Origin: Bacillus litorisediminis
GTDB taxonomy: Bacteria > Bacillota > Bacilli > Bacillales > JC228
DNA: 64,000 nt
Direction of reading: 5' to 3'
NCBI RefSeq assembly: GCF_022808645.1
Contig: NZ_JAKZKT010000005.1
Coordinates: 1 to 64,000 of the forward strand
In this document: in pieces, positions 32,824-41,572 of the stretch
Position numbering within the stretch: the stretch's first letter is position 1
Layout: each line of letters opens with the position of its first letter
Position numbers and translations under genes: made by a program
The notes under the pieces: generated by a model
Seen by the model: the letters and a program-made list of their open reading frames with translations, nothing else
The model's database searches: none
Told to the model about the DNA's origin: nothing

Positions 32824-33786
32824 CTACACCTCGATCGTGGTTATTTTACGAATTAAGAAAAAGCCGATGCTTCCTGAGATAGCTGCCCCTATCACCAAAA
32901 TCAGTCCAATTGTATCAGAAAATAAAGTACCTATATAATCCGGTTCAATTAAATAGAGAACGAAACCTAGAATAATTGGTAAGAGCCCAATGACAATCCC
33001 TGATAACCTTCCTTGGGCAGTTAAAGTCTTAATTTGCCGCTGGATTTTCGTTCTGTCCATAATCGTTTCAATTATTTTTTCTAGTACTGTTGCAAGGTTT
33101 CCGCCTACTTGGCGCTGAATCAGTATCGCTTGAATCATCAAGTCTAAATCCTCACTCGGCACTCTTTCTTTCAATCCATTTAACGCTTCCTCAATGCTTG
33201 AGCCATACTGCATTTCTCGTAATACCGTTTCCATTTCATCCTTCATTGGGGAAGTAGATTCATCAACAACCGTTTTTAGTGCCTGAGGGAAGCTGAAGCC
33301 CGCACGCATCGCACCAACTGCTGTGGTAAGCATATCTGGTAATTGTTCATTAAACTTGGTCAAACGATCGCGTTGTTTTTTGATAACAATTAACTTTGGC
33401 AAAGTGAATCCAATAATCGCTCCAATTGGAAAAAACAAAATGTTCCCTGCAAACAGGACGAAAAAGCCTCCCACAAGAGCTGTGGCCAGCCATTGGAACA
33501 GGATGTATTCCTCAGGTTTAAGCGATACACCTGCCCTGCTTAGAAATACTTGAAGCCGGGAATTTTTCTCCTTTGTCAGGACCTGCTGCTGAATTCCTTT
33601 CGTGGCAAGTCGAATTTGCACAAGCGCATTAAACTTTTTAGGAGATAGCTTCTTTTTGGCACTCTGTTCTAAATACTTTTTCATCCGCTTTTGCAGTCTT
33701 TTATCGGATAAAAAGATCATTTGGAATAGTGCCGTAAAAAGTAAGAAGGACGAAAATAACACTAGACCTAATATAAGCCACATCAT
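32824..33786 (-). CDS. tadB: Flp pilus assembly protein TadB
   Basis: A 320-residue platform protein paired with TadC. Membrane segments lie near 1-23, 95-135 and the C-terminus (about 262-312). The F domain has QLPDMLTTAVGAMRAGFSFPQAL, MQYGSSIEEALNGLKERVPSEDLDLM and RQVGGNLATVLEKIIETI. Its ATG overlaps the cpaF stop codon (ATGA), coupling platform and ATPase synthesis. Confidence 0.93.
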   Translation of the reverse strand: MMWLILGLVLFSSFLLFTALFQMIFLSDKRLQKRMKKYLEQSAKKKLSPKKFNALVQIRLATKGIQQQVLTKEKNSRLQVFLSRAGVSLKPEEYILFQWLATALVGGFFVLFAGNILFFPIGAIIGFTLPKLIVIKKQRDRLTKFNEQLPDMLTTAVGAMRAGFSFPQALKTVVDESTSPMKDEMETVLREMQYGSSIEEALNGLKERVPSEDLDLMIQAILIQRQVGGNLATVLEKIIETIMDRTKIQRQIKTLTAQGRLSGIVIGLLPIILGFVLYLIEPDYIGTLFSDTIGLILVIGAAISGSIGFFLIRKITTIEV

Positions 33787-35213
33787 ACAGTCCAGCTCTC
33801 CTCTTCAACAAATACACTTACCGGAATATGAATACCTGACGTTTCAAGCTGTTCATAAAACTTAGGACGAACTCCAGTCGGAATCAGTCTGCCAAGAATT
33901 TTTCCGTTTTCATCGACCCCGTCCTGCTGGAAGGTGAAAATATCTTGAAGAACAATGACATCTCCTTCTAAACCTTGAACTTCTGTCACTTTCACAATCT
34001 TTCTTGTACCATCTTTTAAACGGGATTGCTGAATGATTAAGTCAATCGCTCCCGCAATTTGTTCACGAATCGCTTTAACAGGAAGTTCTACCCCAGCTAG
34101 CAATACCATCGTCTCTAGCCTAGAAATCATATCACGCGGACTGTTTGAGTGACCTGTTGCCAGCGAGCCATCGTGACCCGTGTTCATCGCTTGTAGCATA
34201 TCTAATGCTTCCGAACCACGGACCTCCCCGATAATAATTCGGTCTGGCCGCATCCGCAGCGAGTTTCTGACCAGATCACGAATCGTAATGGCACCTTTAC
34301 CCTCGATATTTGGCGGTCTTGATTCTAGTGAAACTACGTGCTCTTGTCCAAGCTGAAGTTCGGCCGCATCCTCAATCGTTACAATCCGTTCATCATTCGG
34401 AATGAAATTGGAAAGAACGTTTAAGGTAGTTGTTTTTCCAGATCCAGTTCCACCACTAACAAATACATTCAATCTCGCTTTTACACAAGCTTCTAAAAAG
34501 AGAGCCATTTCATAGGTCAGAGTACCAAAATCAATTAAATCATCAATCGTATAAGGATCCTTAGAAAACTTCCGGATTGTAAGTGTCGGTCCATTAAGTG
34601 CTAATGGAGGAATAATCGCATTAACACGGGAGCCATCAGGTAAGCGGGCATCTACCATTGGACTGCTTTCATCGATTCTTCTGCCAATTGGTGCCACAAT
34701 TTTCTCAATTACACTCATGACATGTTCATGGTCGCGAAAGGTAATATCGGTTAATTCGATCTTTCCTTTTCTTTCGCAATAAACCTGACTTGGACCATTT
34801 ACCATAACCTCAGTTACCTCTTCATCTAAAAGAAGCGGATTAATCGGTCCAAATCCTGTCAAATCATTGATTAATTCCTCAACAACACGCTTACGGTCTA
34901 CTTTTCCCCGAAACGATTCGTCCTCTTTGATAATTTCGATTGCCATCGCATCAATCTTAGGAATAATGGCTTCGACATCTTCGTCTTCTTTCATTTCTTG
35001 TAAGATTTGCTTGTGCAGAAGATTTTTTAATTCCTGATGCTTGTTAACCTTTATCGGAGCTGACTTCTTTTTAGGGCTCTCTGATTTTCTCGTTTCCCGG
35101 AATACCGAAATTAAATCTTTTTTCGATGCCCCTTCATCCTCAATCAATTCCGTATCTTGAGCTTCATTTTCTAAATCTGGTTTCTTTTCCTGTATTTTCT
35201 TTAAAAGACTCAT
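33783..35213 (-). CDS. cpaF: pilus assembly ATPase CpaF/TadA
   Basis: A 476-residue secretion ATPase that drives pilin polymerisation. An acidic N-terminal tail precedes the N1/N2 region ([23 protein letters not shown]). Walker [10 protein letters not shown] lies near residue 257, the Asp box near 290, Walker [15 protein letters not shown] near 325 and a His box [14 protein letters not shown] near 345. It overlaps both neighbours by 4 bp, typical of a tightly coupled operon. Tad systems use one bifunctional ATPase for extension and retraction. Confidence 0.96.
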   Translation of the reverse strand: MSLLKKIQEKKPDLENEAQDTELIEDEGASKKDLISVFRETRKSESPKKKSAPIKVNKHQELKNLLHKQILQEMKEDEDVEAIIPKIDAMAIEIIKEDESFRGKVDRKRVVEELINDLTGFGPINPLLLDEEVTEVMVNGPSQVYCERKGKIELTDITFRDHEHVMSVIEKIVAPIGRRIDESSPMVDARLPDGSRVNAIIPPLALNGPTLTIRKFSKDPYTIDDLIDFGTLTYEMALFLEACVKARLNVFVSGGTGSGKTTTLNVLSNFIPNDERIVTIEDAAELQLGQEHVVSLESRPPNIEGKGAITIRDLVRNSLRMRPDRIIIGEVRGSEALDMLQAMNTGHDGSLATGHSNSPRDMISRLETMVLLAGVELPVKAIREQIAGAIDLIIQQSRLKDGTRKIVKVTEVQGLEGDVIVLQDIFTFQQDGVDENGKILGRLIPTGVRPKFYEQLETSGIHIPVSVFVEEESWTV

Positions 35214-36055
35214 TCAACCATTCCCTCCTTTACTTTTTTTCGACCGAAAAATTTCGATAATAGGGAAGGGCCTTTACTGGCTGGAAGAGGAGCAATTTCA
35301 CGGCGTGATGTTAATAGCTCTGCCATTCTAAAGTAGGCCTTGGCCATATCAGATTTTCCCTGACTAATGACAAAGGGAATTCCAATATTCAAAGCTTGTG
35401 AGGCCATTTGAAAATCATTAGGTACTAAAATCGGGTCTTCTACATTTAAAATGTCTGGGATATCGGCGGCAGAAATTACGCTTTCCATCGTTGCCCGGTT
35501 GACGACTAATTGAACTTTATCGTCTAGCTCCAACATTTTAATTGTGTCTAACATTAATTTTGTATTCTTTAGGGTTGCCATTTCTAAATTAGTAACTACG
35601 ACAATTTGGTCTGCTTTCTCCAAAAATTGAAGTGTTTTTTCATTTAAGCCTGCCGCTGTATCGACGATTACATAATCATGGTCCTGAACAAGAAAATCAC
35701 AAATGGTTGTAATTGCAGCATCAGTAACTAAGTCTGCATACTCTGGCCGTTCCGGAGCCGGAAGGACCCTTACCCCTGAATCATGATTGCATAGATAGCT
35801 TAAAAGGGTAGGAGAATCAAGGCGCTCTATCTCTTCAATGACATCCTTGATTGTAAATGTTGTTTGCAAATCCAACGCTAAACTAACATCGCCAAACTGG
35901 AAATCCCCGTCTAACACATTAATCTTGATGTTCTTTTTATGGAGTGCAACAGCAAGGTTTACGGTTAACGTTGTCTTTCCGACTCCACCCTTTGCGCTGC
36001 AGACAACAATCATCTCACCTCTTTTTTTCTTCTTTGTTTGAACTTCCTCTGTCAT
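35210..36055 (-). CDS. cpaE: CpaE/TadZ-like MinD-family ATPase
   Basis: A 281-residue ParA/MinD-type ATPase. The deviant Walker A is KGGVGKTT near residue 20, followed by NVLDGDFQFGDVSLAL and VIVDTAAGLNEKTLQFLEKAD. CpaE/TadZ proteins place the pilus machine in the cell. The usual N-terminal receiver-like domain is absent, so this is the short form. GGAGG with 8-nt spacing selects ATG 36055; a GTG at 36064 is too close to the ribosome site. Confidence 0.9.
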   Translation of the reverse strand: MTEEVQTKKKKRGEMIVVCSAKGGVGKTTLTVNLAVALHKKNIKINVLDGDFQFGDVSLALDLQTTFTIKDVIEEIERLDSPTLLSYLCNHDSGVRVLPAPERPEYADLVTDAAITTICDFLVQDHDYVIVDTAAGLNEKTLQFLEKADQIVVVTNLEMATLKNTKLMLDTIKMLELDDKVQLVVNRATMESVISAADIPDILNVEDPILVPNDFQMASQALNIGIPFVISQGKSDMAKAYFRMAELLTSRREIAPLPASKGPSLLSKFFGRKKVKEGMVE

Positions 36056-36085
36056 GACTGCCACCTCCGTTCCAAGCCATTTTGA

Positions 36086-36784
36086 TTATTCATCCGTGTC
36101 ATTCGTGACATCAGCTACAATTCTTGAGTGAATCGCTAAATGAACTGAACCACTTTCATAAGCATTGACTAGCTTCACTGAATCTTCAGGACTCAACTCT
36201 AATGTAACTGAACTATATTCAGTATGAGGTTCTGCTTCGTCTTTTGTCTCTATCATTCTGCGGTCCACAGCTAAAACTCTAACTTCTCTAAGTAAAGTTG
36301 TGGTTTCAACGATATCTTGTTGCGGCTCAGGCATTTCGATTACTTCAGTAAAGATTACATCCACTCGATCTTCTGGTTCAACTAAGTTGGCAACAGATTG
36401 GACAAAGTTCACACCAATTGAAACCGCTCTTTTTCCCTCTCCCACTTTCTTTGAAACAAAAATGGTTTCTTCTTTTTCGTCCTGTACACGGTGATTTAAT
36501 AAAACTTCACCTGCTTCAATGTCTGCGGTTGCATATTGACCAGCAAGCCCGTCCATACTCAGGATTGCCTGTTCATGCAATCCTTCTGATGGAACCTCTA
36601 TAGTCATAAGTTTTTCTGCAGTTATTAATTCGTTTTTGGAGATTTTATCCTTTGCCGCGACAACCGTTGTCATATTTTGATTGGCAACAGTTTCTGAATC
36701 GAATTGTTTCATATAGTTAAAGAACAAGAATGTTGTCACAACCCCCATAACTAATGCTAATAATAAAATAATTTTTGAACGCAT
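36086..36784 (-). CDS. cpaB: pilus assembly protein CpaB/RcpC with SAF domain
   Basis: A 232-residue protein with one N-terminal membrane anchor (about 4-22), a SAF domain (VVAAKDKISKNELITAEKLMTIEVPS) and a C-terminal RcpC region (GKRAVSIGVNFVQSVANLVEPEDRVDVIF). In Gram-negative systems it supports the outer-membrane secretin; here, with no outer membrane, it should lie in the cell wall space and may contact peptidoglycan. GGTGGGGA precedes the ATG. Confidence 0.88.
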   Translation of the reverse strand: MRSKIILLLALVMGVVTTFLFFNYMKQFDSETVANQNMTTVVAAKDKISKNELITAEKLMTIEVPSEGLHEQAILSMDGLAGQYATADIEAGEVLLNHRVQDEKEETIFVSKKVGEGKRAVSIGVNFVQSVANLVEPEDRVDVIFTEVIEMPEPQQDIVETTTLLREVRVLAVDRRMIETKDEAEPHTEYSSVTLELSPEDSVKLVNAYESGSVHLAIHSRIVADVTNDTDE

Positions 36785-36798
36785 CGTATCCCCACCTA

Positions 36799-37713
36799 TT
36801 ATTCTGTTAATCTAATGCTGAAAGCACCACGCTCGAGTGCTCCTGGCTCCTCATAGCCCGTCCCAGCCCGTTCAATAAACATTCCTCTAATCGATGTGTC
36901 ATTTTCGTCCATCGGATCTGTAATATAAAAATAGGCAAAGCCTACAATCCTTACTTGTTTCAATTGATTACCCTGATAATCTATTGGTTCATAAACAGGA
37001 ATTAAAATAACTCGAGAGCATTCTCTGACGTTGACATCACGTGGGTTTTCTTCGCAGCCGTTTACCCGTTCCCGGACAACTGTCCGAGTCTTACCAGCAA
37101 TGTTACCCGTTTGCGTCTCTAATATATCTCCAACCCGTATCTCTTGCTGGTATCCGTGCCTCAAGTTATATTCGTATGTATCGGCACCCGTTCCGCCTAG
37201 AGCAAGCACCCCAAAGTTTCCTGTATCGTTATCATGCTGATCTACCTTTAACTCATATTCCTTGTAATACTCAAGTGGTATCGATTTATCAATCCCAAGA
37301 GGTGCAGCACCAGCAGCTCTTCCCATCGTTCTCAGCTCTGCAGCGGCATGAGCTTTGACCATAACCTGATCCATACCGAATAACTTTGAAAAAGCTAATG
37401 ATACGGGAACCTCTAGATCAACCGCAACTTTCTCTTCCATAGTAATATCAAGGTTTTTCAAGACTGCCGATTGATCGTTTTTAGCTAGAGTCTCATACAC
37501 AACCTCTTCTACTTTCTCCTGATTATTTGTTAACTCTTGTGCGCCTGAAAGAGCAGCAGCATTGGCAACCTTTTGCAGGTGACTTTTTGTTTGGTACACC
37601 ATACCTCCATCTATGACCAAGCCTGTCATTGCGAGGAGAGCCATTAATGATAATGACACCAAAACAAGGACATTTCCTGACTCATTCTCCCATAATTCTC
37701 GTAATCTATTCAT
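36799..37713 (-). CDS. TadG-like pseudopilin/pilus-associated protein
   Basis: A 304-residue protein whose N-terminus matches the TadE/TadG leader: ENESGNVLVLVSLSLMALLAMTG then VIDGGMVYQTKSHLQKVANAAALSGA. One membrane helix is followed by a large extracytoplasmic region with two cysteines (VNGCEENPRDVNVRECS) that could form a disulfide. No von Willebrand domain is obvious, unlike long TadG proteins. GAGGTGA lies 4 nt before the ATG. It is likely a minor pilin or tip component. Confidence 0.82.
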   Translation of the reverse strand: MNRLRELWENESGNVLVLVSLSLMALLAMTGLVIDGGMVYQTKSHLQKVANAAALSGAQELTNNQEKVEEVVYETLAKNDQSAVLKNLDITMEEKVAVDLEVPVSLAFSKLFGMDQVMVKAHAAAELRTMGRAAGAAPLGIDKSIPLEYYKEYELKVDQHDNDTGNFGVLALGGTGADTYEYNLRHGYQQEIRVGDILETQTGNIAGKTRTVVRERVNGCEENPRDVNVRECSRVILIPVYEPIDYQGNQLKQVRIVGFAYFYITDPMDENDTSIRGMFIERAGTGYEEPGALERGAFSIRLTE

Positions 37714-37721
37714 GATTCACC

Positions 37722-38105
37722 TCATTCTACCCGTATTGTTGAATCCGCATGGATTGTAACAGGGTTTGGAATCACTTTGTTCAGAATAGGAGTAATCATC
37801 TCTAGTGGGTAGTCAATGGACACTTTGACATACTCCCCCGATTTTCGTACATCATCGGTTGGGGTAATCTCAATTTGTAACAGGGCTGAGTCACCTAGCT
37901 GAAAGTGATTCTTCGTAAATTGCTGAATCTCTTCATCGGTTTTTCCTAAACCGCCAAGCCGGACTGCTTCTTGTGATGTTTGGTGCAGGTGTGACGTTGT
38001 ATATAAAACTCTTCCTAAATCAATAATTCCAGCCAACAGCAGCAAAAGTAAAGGTAATATAAGTGCCATTTCAACCATTGACTGTCCTTTCTCATCCCGA
38101 ATCAA
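37722..38105 (-). CDS. tadE: TadE-like minor pilin
   Basis: A 127-residue pseudopilin: EKGQSMVEMALILPLLLLLLAG is the TadE prepilin-like processing and membrane segment, followed by LGRVLYTTSHLHQTSQEAVRLGG and a small extracytoplasmic domain. The start is a TTG that overlaps the cpaA stop (TTGA) with GGGGTGA 7 nt upstream. It is processed by the peptidase encoded just before it, by analogy with other Tad loci. Confidence 0.88.
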   Translation of the reverse strand: MIRDEKGQSMVEMALILPLLLLLLAGIIDLGRVLYTTSHLHQTSQEAVRLGGLGKTDEEIQQFTKNHFQLGDSALLQIEITPTDDVRKSGEYVKVSIDYPLEMITPILNKVIPNPVTIHADSTIRVE

Positions 38106-38626
38106 AACAGACTCACCCCACTTAACATAAAGCTTAATGCAGCCCCTCCAGCAATTGCGAGACCATAAGGATACGTTGCCTTATAATCATCTTTTGCAAT
38201 CGCTAAGGGGATTTTTACTCCCGATCTTAAACCGCCTAAAGAATAAAATATGTTTTTCAATCTTACCAGTACTCCTCTTCTAAACAAGAGCACTCCAAGT
38301 GCTAACACTCCTCCGATCAAAGCCATATAAACTGCAGTTATAAGAACAAACATCGTTCCCTTTACTGCTCCTATTAAAGCGAGTAATTTTACATCCCCCG
38401 CTCCTATCCCCCCAAGCAAGTAAGGTATTAATAAAAGCGCCATTCCTATTGCAAAGCCTTGAACACTCATAAGCAATCCATAAAAGCCTGAATCTATTAG
38501 ATGTAAGGTAATCGTTATTACCAGGGCTGGATAAATCACTTTATTATATATTCTTCTTTCTCTTAGATCGGTGATGACACAAACAATCAAAACACCCCAT
38601 AATAAAAGGTCAATCATAATACTCAC
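38102..38626 (-). CDS. cpaA: prepilin peptidase CpaA/TadV
   Basis: A 174-residue membrane aspartyl protease, short form without the N-methylation domain. The two catalytic aspartates are in VITDLRERRIYN (about 17-28) and GGIGAGDVKLLAL (about 72-84, the GxGD motif). About six membrane segments are predicted. It should cleave the two Flp pilins and TadE after the glycine preceding the membrane segment. It is separated from the pilin genes by a terminator-like hairpin. Confidence 0.93.
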   Translation of the reverse strand: MSIMIDLLLWGVLIVCVITDLRERRIYNKVIYPALVITITLHLIDSGFYGLLMSVQGFAIGMALLLIPYLLGGIGAGDVKLLALIGAVKGTMFVLITAVYMALIGGVLALGVLLFRRGVLVRLKNIFYSLGGLRSGVKIPLAIAKDDYKATYPYGLAIAGGAALSFMLSGVSLF

Positions 38627-38671
38627 AAGATCTCACCCCCATTTTTGAAGAGGCCAAATTTGTTATCATGC

Positions 38672-38706
38672 AAAAATAGTCTCACGTTACACGTAAGACT
38701 ATTTTT
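38672..38706 (-). terminator. internal terminator between pilin and assembly genes
   Basis: Arms AAAAATAGTCTCACGT (38672-38687) and ACGTAAGACTATTTTT (38691-38706) pair with one mismatch around a 3-nt loop, ending in T on the minus strand. Partial read-through would make pilin mRNA more abundant than downstream mRNA. Confidence 0.85.
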
Positions 38707-38743
38707 ACATTATTAAAAAAGATTGTTTCCGATCTTCAAGGAG

Positions 38744-38902
38744 CTATCTTGATGCCACTACTTGATAGGCTTGCTCAAACATTTCTACAATTTCTCCTCG
38801 AAGAGTAAAGATAGATAGGAATGCAGCGATTGTAATCAGACCAAGGAGCAACCCATACTCTGTCATTGCTTGGCCTGTTTCATCCATCCACATTTTTTTC
38901 AT
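38744..38902 (-). CDS. Flp-type pilin 2
   Basis: A 52-residue type IVb prepilin from ATG 38902 (an in-frame ATG at 38926 overlaps pilin 1). It has the Flp processing site ETG/QAMTEYGLLLG, where cleavage follows the Gly and Glu/Tyr are at +5/+6, then a hydrophobic helix and the tail TLRGEIVEMFEQAYQVV. The same RGEIVEMF word occurs in pilin 1, indicating gene duplication. GGA lies 10 nt before the ATG. Confidence 0.88.
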   Translation of the reverse strand: MKKMWMDETGQAMTEYGLLLGLITIAAFLSIFTLRGEIVEMFEQAYQVVASR

Positions 38903-38906
38903 ATCA

Positions 38907-39104
38907 TTATGATCCAGAAGTTCCATCGCCAGTAGGACGGTTTTCTACAGCAGCCTTGACATTATTAAACATTTCAACAATTTCTCCACGCAATGCTACT
39001 AGCGCCCCAACAGCAGCTACCGCAATAATCCCTAAAACTAACCCATACTCAGTCATACCTTGTCCTTCTTCTTCAACGAATAAAGCTTTCATTTTTTCTA
39101 CCAT
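38907..39104 (-). CDS. Flp-type pilin 1 (probable major pilin)
   Basis: A 65-residue prepilin: short charged leader with EEEG/QGMTEYGLVLG processing site, hydrophobic segment IIAVAAVGALVAL, conserved RGEIVEMFNNV and a Gly/Ser/Thr tail (PTGDGTSGS). A strong ribosome site (GGAGG) precedes it. It is the first of two tandem pilin genes, whose frames almost touch. Structural subunit of the pilus after cleavage by CpaA. Confidence 0.93.
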   Translation of the reverse strand: MVEKMKALFVEEEGQGMTEYGLVLGIIAVAAVGALVALRGEIVEMFNNVKAAVENRPTGDGTSGS

Positions 39105-39163
39105 TTTTAAATTCCTCCAATTTAAATGTTTTTTATTTTAATAATTTTGCAGGAGCTTCCGAC

Positions 39164-39511
39164 TCATGCTGTTTGAAAAAGCAGCTCATCTCCTACCTTA
39201 ATTCCAGTCTCTTGGACTGTTCCGCTTGGAAGCTCTACAACTGAATGTGCGTCTGAATAAAGCTTCCCAACCTTCCCTGGTTCAAGCGATTCGTCAATGG
39301 CTACAACGACATTTGATTCATTTAAATACAAAACATCAATGGTGTAGTTCATGAAGAATGTGTGAATTGATCGGCAGGGTTTGATATGCAAGCCAACTCC
39401 TACGTCGAGTTTTTTCGTAAACATTAATCCCTGCAGCCTTTTGAAAAATTGATAGGCAGGATTAATTTGTTCGGCAATGATCGAATCATTGCGTAAGTTG
39501 ACCAGCTTCAC
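39164..39511 (-). CDS. DUF192-family protein, first gene of the pilus operon
   Basis: A 115-residue protein that is a single DUF192 domain, with RLQGLMFTKKLDVGVGLHIKPCRSIHTFFMNYTIDVLYL (in part) and LEPGKVGKLYSDAHSVVELPSGT. This family is often secreted or lipidated; here no signal peptide is present. It is often seen next to Flp/Tad genes in Gram-positive bacteria, but its role is not established. The start is GTG with GGAGGTGA, just after the riboswitch terminator. Confidence 0.85.
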   Translation of the reverse strand: MKLVNLRNDSIIAEQINPAYQFFKRLQGLMFTKKLDVGVGLHIKPCRSIHTFFMNYTIDVLYLNESNVVVAIDESLEPGKVGKLYSDAHSVVELPSGTVQETGIKVGDELLFQTA

Positions 39512-39529
39512 TTATTCACCTCCGCTCCC

Positions 39530-39572
39530 ATAAAAAATAACCCCGCCTTTACCGAAAGGGAGGTTACTAAAC
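39530..39572 (-). terminator. expression-platform terminator of the c-di-GMP riboswitch
   Basis: On the minus strand TAACCTCCCTTT-CGGT-AAAGGCGGGGTTA forms a hairpin directly followed by TTTTTT, ending just before the ribosome site of the first gene. Read-through is needed for pilus expression. Confidence 0.8.
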
Positions 39573-39667
39573 CATTGTCGTTTCCATTTCTATCAGAGAT
39601 TAGATCGTTAGCAAATAATAGATAATTACAGTAAAAGTATCTCTAATTTAAATGGTCACACGACACC

Positions 39668-39766
39668 CTGCATCTTTCGGTAACTGGCTGGCTTAGTGTA
39701 TCAACACCGTAGCCCCTGTAGTTTTGCGTCGCTGGCTTTCACCAACTTTGCCTTTTCGAGATTCAG
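39668..39766 (-). ncRNA. c-di-GMP-I (GEMM-I) riboswitch aptamer
   Basis: The minus strand reads AAAGGCAAAGTTGG, a GAAA tetraloop (TGGTGAAAGCCAGC), GACGCAAAACTACAGGGGC, a variable P2 stem, then GCCAGCCAGTTACCGAAAG. These are the conserved blocks of the GEMM-I aptamer: GGCAAA, GNRA loop, GACGCAAA, and the tetraloop-receptor/GGTTACCG-like end. It lies upstream of the whole Flp/Tad operon, with about 100 nt of further structured leader before a terminator. Binding of the second messenger c-di-GMP should set terminator read-through. Whether binding turns the operon on or off needs the competing folds. Confidence 0.9.
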
Positions 39767-39839
39767 CTGTATCTAATTCCGACTGATCTCTTGATTTCAT
39801 CATATATTCGACAAAATCGAAAAGAAATCAACCATTTTT

Positions 39840-40193
39840 CACAATTTTTTCAATATTCTTGTGGCCCAGCTTCCCCTGTTGAGTAGGGCTTTTTATCCTA
39901 ATTTCCTTTTTTTAGAAATACAAGGAAAATTACGTAATTTCTTAATAGGTATTTCTAATCATTTTTATAAACCGCTTTTTACCAAATAACGGAAATGTTT
40001 TAGGCAAGAAAACCCGGACATTTCTACCCGATTTTTCGAAAAAATCCAACAAAAAACCCCCTTTTCTCGACAAAATAGGAGGTTTTTAAACAATTTTCTA
40101 ATTTTACCAATATTCAAGGGTGGCTTTAGTCCTGTTCTGAGTCTAGTCCGATTCGCCTGATTTTTGATAAATACATACCAAATTGGCTATTTT
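39840..40193. other. gap between pilus riboswitch and VOC gene
   Basis: AT-rich sequence. A hairpin at about 40048-40093 (AAAAACC and GGTTTTT arms with T run on minus) may terminate the VOC/queA operon about 100 bp after its last gene. The upstream promoter for the riboswitch transcript should lie around 39790-39840, but no clear SigA boxes stand out. Nothing else is visible. Confidence 0.5.
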
Positions 40194-40550
40194 TTAACTG
40201 ATGTCCTGAAATAATTCAATGATTTCTTGATCCGGTCCCTGATAGAATACTGCCCTCCACCCATTCCGCAAGGAGATGGGACCATCGATTGGATGAATTT
40301 TCAATTGATCCATCCATATATCCAAATCGTTAACCTGCCAAGAAAAATGAATCATTTCCGTCTTTTGAACATCGATTTCACTCTGTATCAATTCAATCCG
40401 AACCGGTCCTCTTGTCAGAAAGACAATTTGTTCTTCCTCATACTGAAATCTAATTTCCTCTTTAAACCCAAAGTGTGTTTGATAAAAAGAACTGGATCGT
40501 TCTAACTCACTTACGTGTAAACCAATATGATGCCACTTCATCTCAGGCAC
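40194..40550 (-). CDS. VOC-superfamily protein (glyoxalase/bleomycin-resistance type)
   Basis: A 118-residue protein with the paired beta-alpha-beta-beta-beta layout. Likely metal ligands are His in WHHIGLHV near residue 7, Glu in VRIELIQ, His in MIHFSWQV and Glu in EIIELFQ. This is consistent with a metal-dependent lyase or dioxygenase, but no specific reaction is indicated. Its start overlaps the end of the queA-like gene by 13 bp, so it belongs to the SDR-queA-VOC operon. Confidence 0.87.
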   Translation of the reverse strand: MPEMKWHHIGLHVSELERSSSFYQTHFGFKEEIRFQYEEEQIVFLTRGPVRIELIQSEIDVQKTEMIHFSWQVNDLDIWMDQLKIHPIDGPISLRNGWRAVFYQGPDQEIIELFQDIS

Positions 40551-41572
40551 TTCCCAGGGAGGATCAAGTTTACGTCACCAAATTCATGCCACAAATAGCT
40601 TTCTTCAATGGCGGCATGATAAGCGTTCATTAATTTCTCTTCTTCAATAAAAGCAGTAAGCATATCTAAATGACTTGCTTCGGGCTCATGAAAGCCTGTA
40701 AGCAGACCATCAGCCACCTTTAATTCATAATCTTTATTGATATATAGTCTTGTTACACCCTTTGTTCCTAAAACTTCTCCTCGTTCTGATGCCGCCGTTT
40801 CAAGAGCACGGACTACTGTAGTTCCGACCGCAATGACTTGCCCGCCGGATGCTTTTGTTTCATTTACCAATTCTGCGGTACTAGATGGAATATGAAAAGC
40901 TTCCGGATGCTGATCGGGAATTGGCCATGTATCGTTCTCATAATAGCTGAGTCCCGCATGAAGCTGAAGAAATGCTACTCGAATTCCGTTCGCCTTTAAA
41001 TCCTGTAACATTTGCCATGTGAAAGCCCGTCCGGCAGAGGGCATTTCAACAGAACCCGGGATTGACGCATATACGGTCTGATACGCCTCAAGCGACCATG
41101 GCTGATTAATATATTCATAACGAATCGGTTCACCTAGCTTGTAAAAATCATTCAGTAAAGCGATGCCTTTTTTTGAAAAGGACAGTCGAACTAAAGGCCC
41201 CGCACTTCTTTTTACTTTTACAAAAAGGTCTTCTGACAGTTCTATCGGCCGGTTTTGATCATAATCTCCTAAGACTATGCCTTCCCATTGTGTATCGGAA
41301 ATTTGTCTTGAAAGTCTGATTTCAATGTCTTCACCTTGTTTTTGTGAACCTTTTAATTTAGCTGGAATGGTTCGGCTATTATTGAAAACAAGGAGATCCC
41401 CTGGTGACAGATAATGCAGAATATCATTAAAGGAAGCATGTTCGACATGGCCGGTTTCCCGGTCTAACACCATCATCCTTATCTGATTTCTCCGTAAACC
41501 GCGATATTCTGCTGGCGCGATTGCATGTAAATAGGCTGGGATTTGAAAGGAACCATGGATTGACATTGCCAT
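40538..41572 (-). CDS. queA: QueA-family S-adenosylmethionine:tRNA ribosyltransferase-isomerase
   Basis: A 344-residue QueA-like protein. Family blocks are visible: LVFNNSRTIPAKLKG, QTVYASIPGSVEMPSAGRAFT, VAFLQLHAGLSYYEND, GGQVIAVGTTVVRALETA, LKVADGLLTGFHEPEASHLDML and HEFGDVNLIL. Several positions differ from housekeeping QueA (for example PSAGRAFT for PTAGLHFT), and the gene is not beside tgt/ruvB. So this is probably a divergent paralogue with its own substrate, or an alternative queuosine enzyme. GGGAGGG is 7 nt before the ATG, and the SDR stop overlaps it by one base. Confidence 0.8.
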   Translation of the reverse strand: MAMSIHGSFQIPAYLHAIAPAEYRGLRRNQIRMMVLDRETGHVEHASFNDILHYLSPGDLLVFNNSRTIPAKLKGSQKQGEDIEIRLSRQISDTQWEGIVLGDYDQNRPIELSEDLFVKVKRSAGPLVRLSFSKKGIALLNDFYKLGEPIRYEYINQPWSLEAYQTVYASIPGSVEMPSAGRAFTWQMLQDLKANGIRVAFLQLHAGLSYYENDTWPIPDQHPEAFHIPSSTAELVNETKASGGQVIAVGTTVVRALETAASERGEVLGTKGVTRLYINKDYELKVADGLLTGFHEPEASHLDMLTAFIEEEKLMNAYHAAIEESYLWHEFGDVNLILPGKCLR

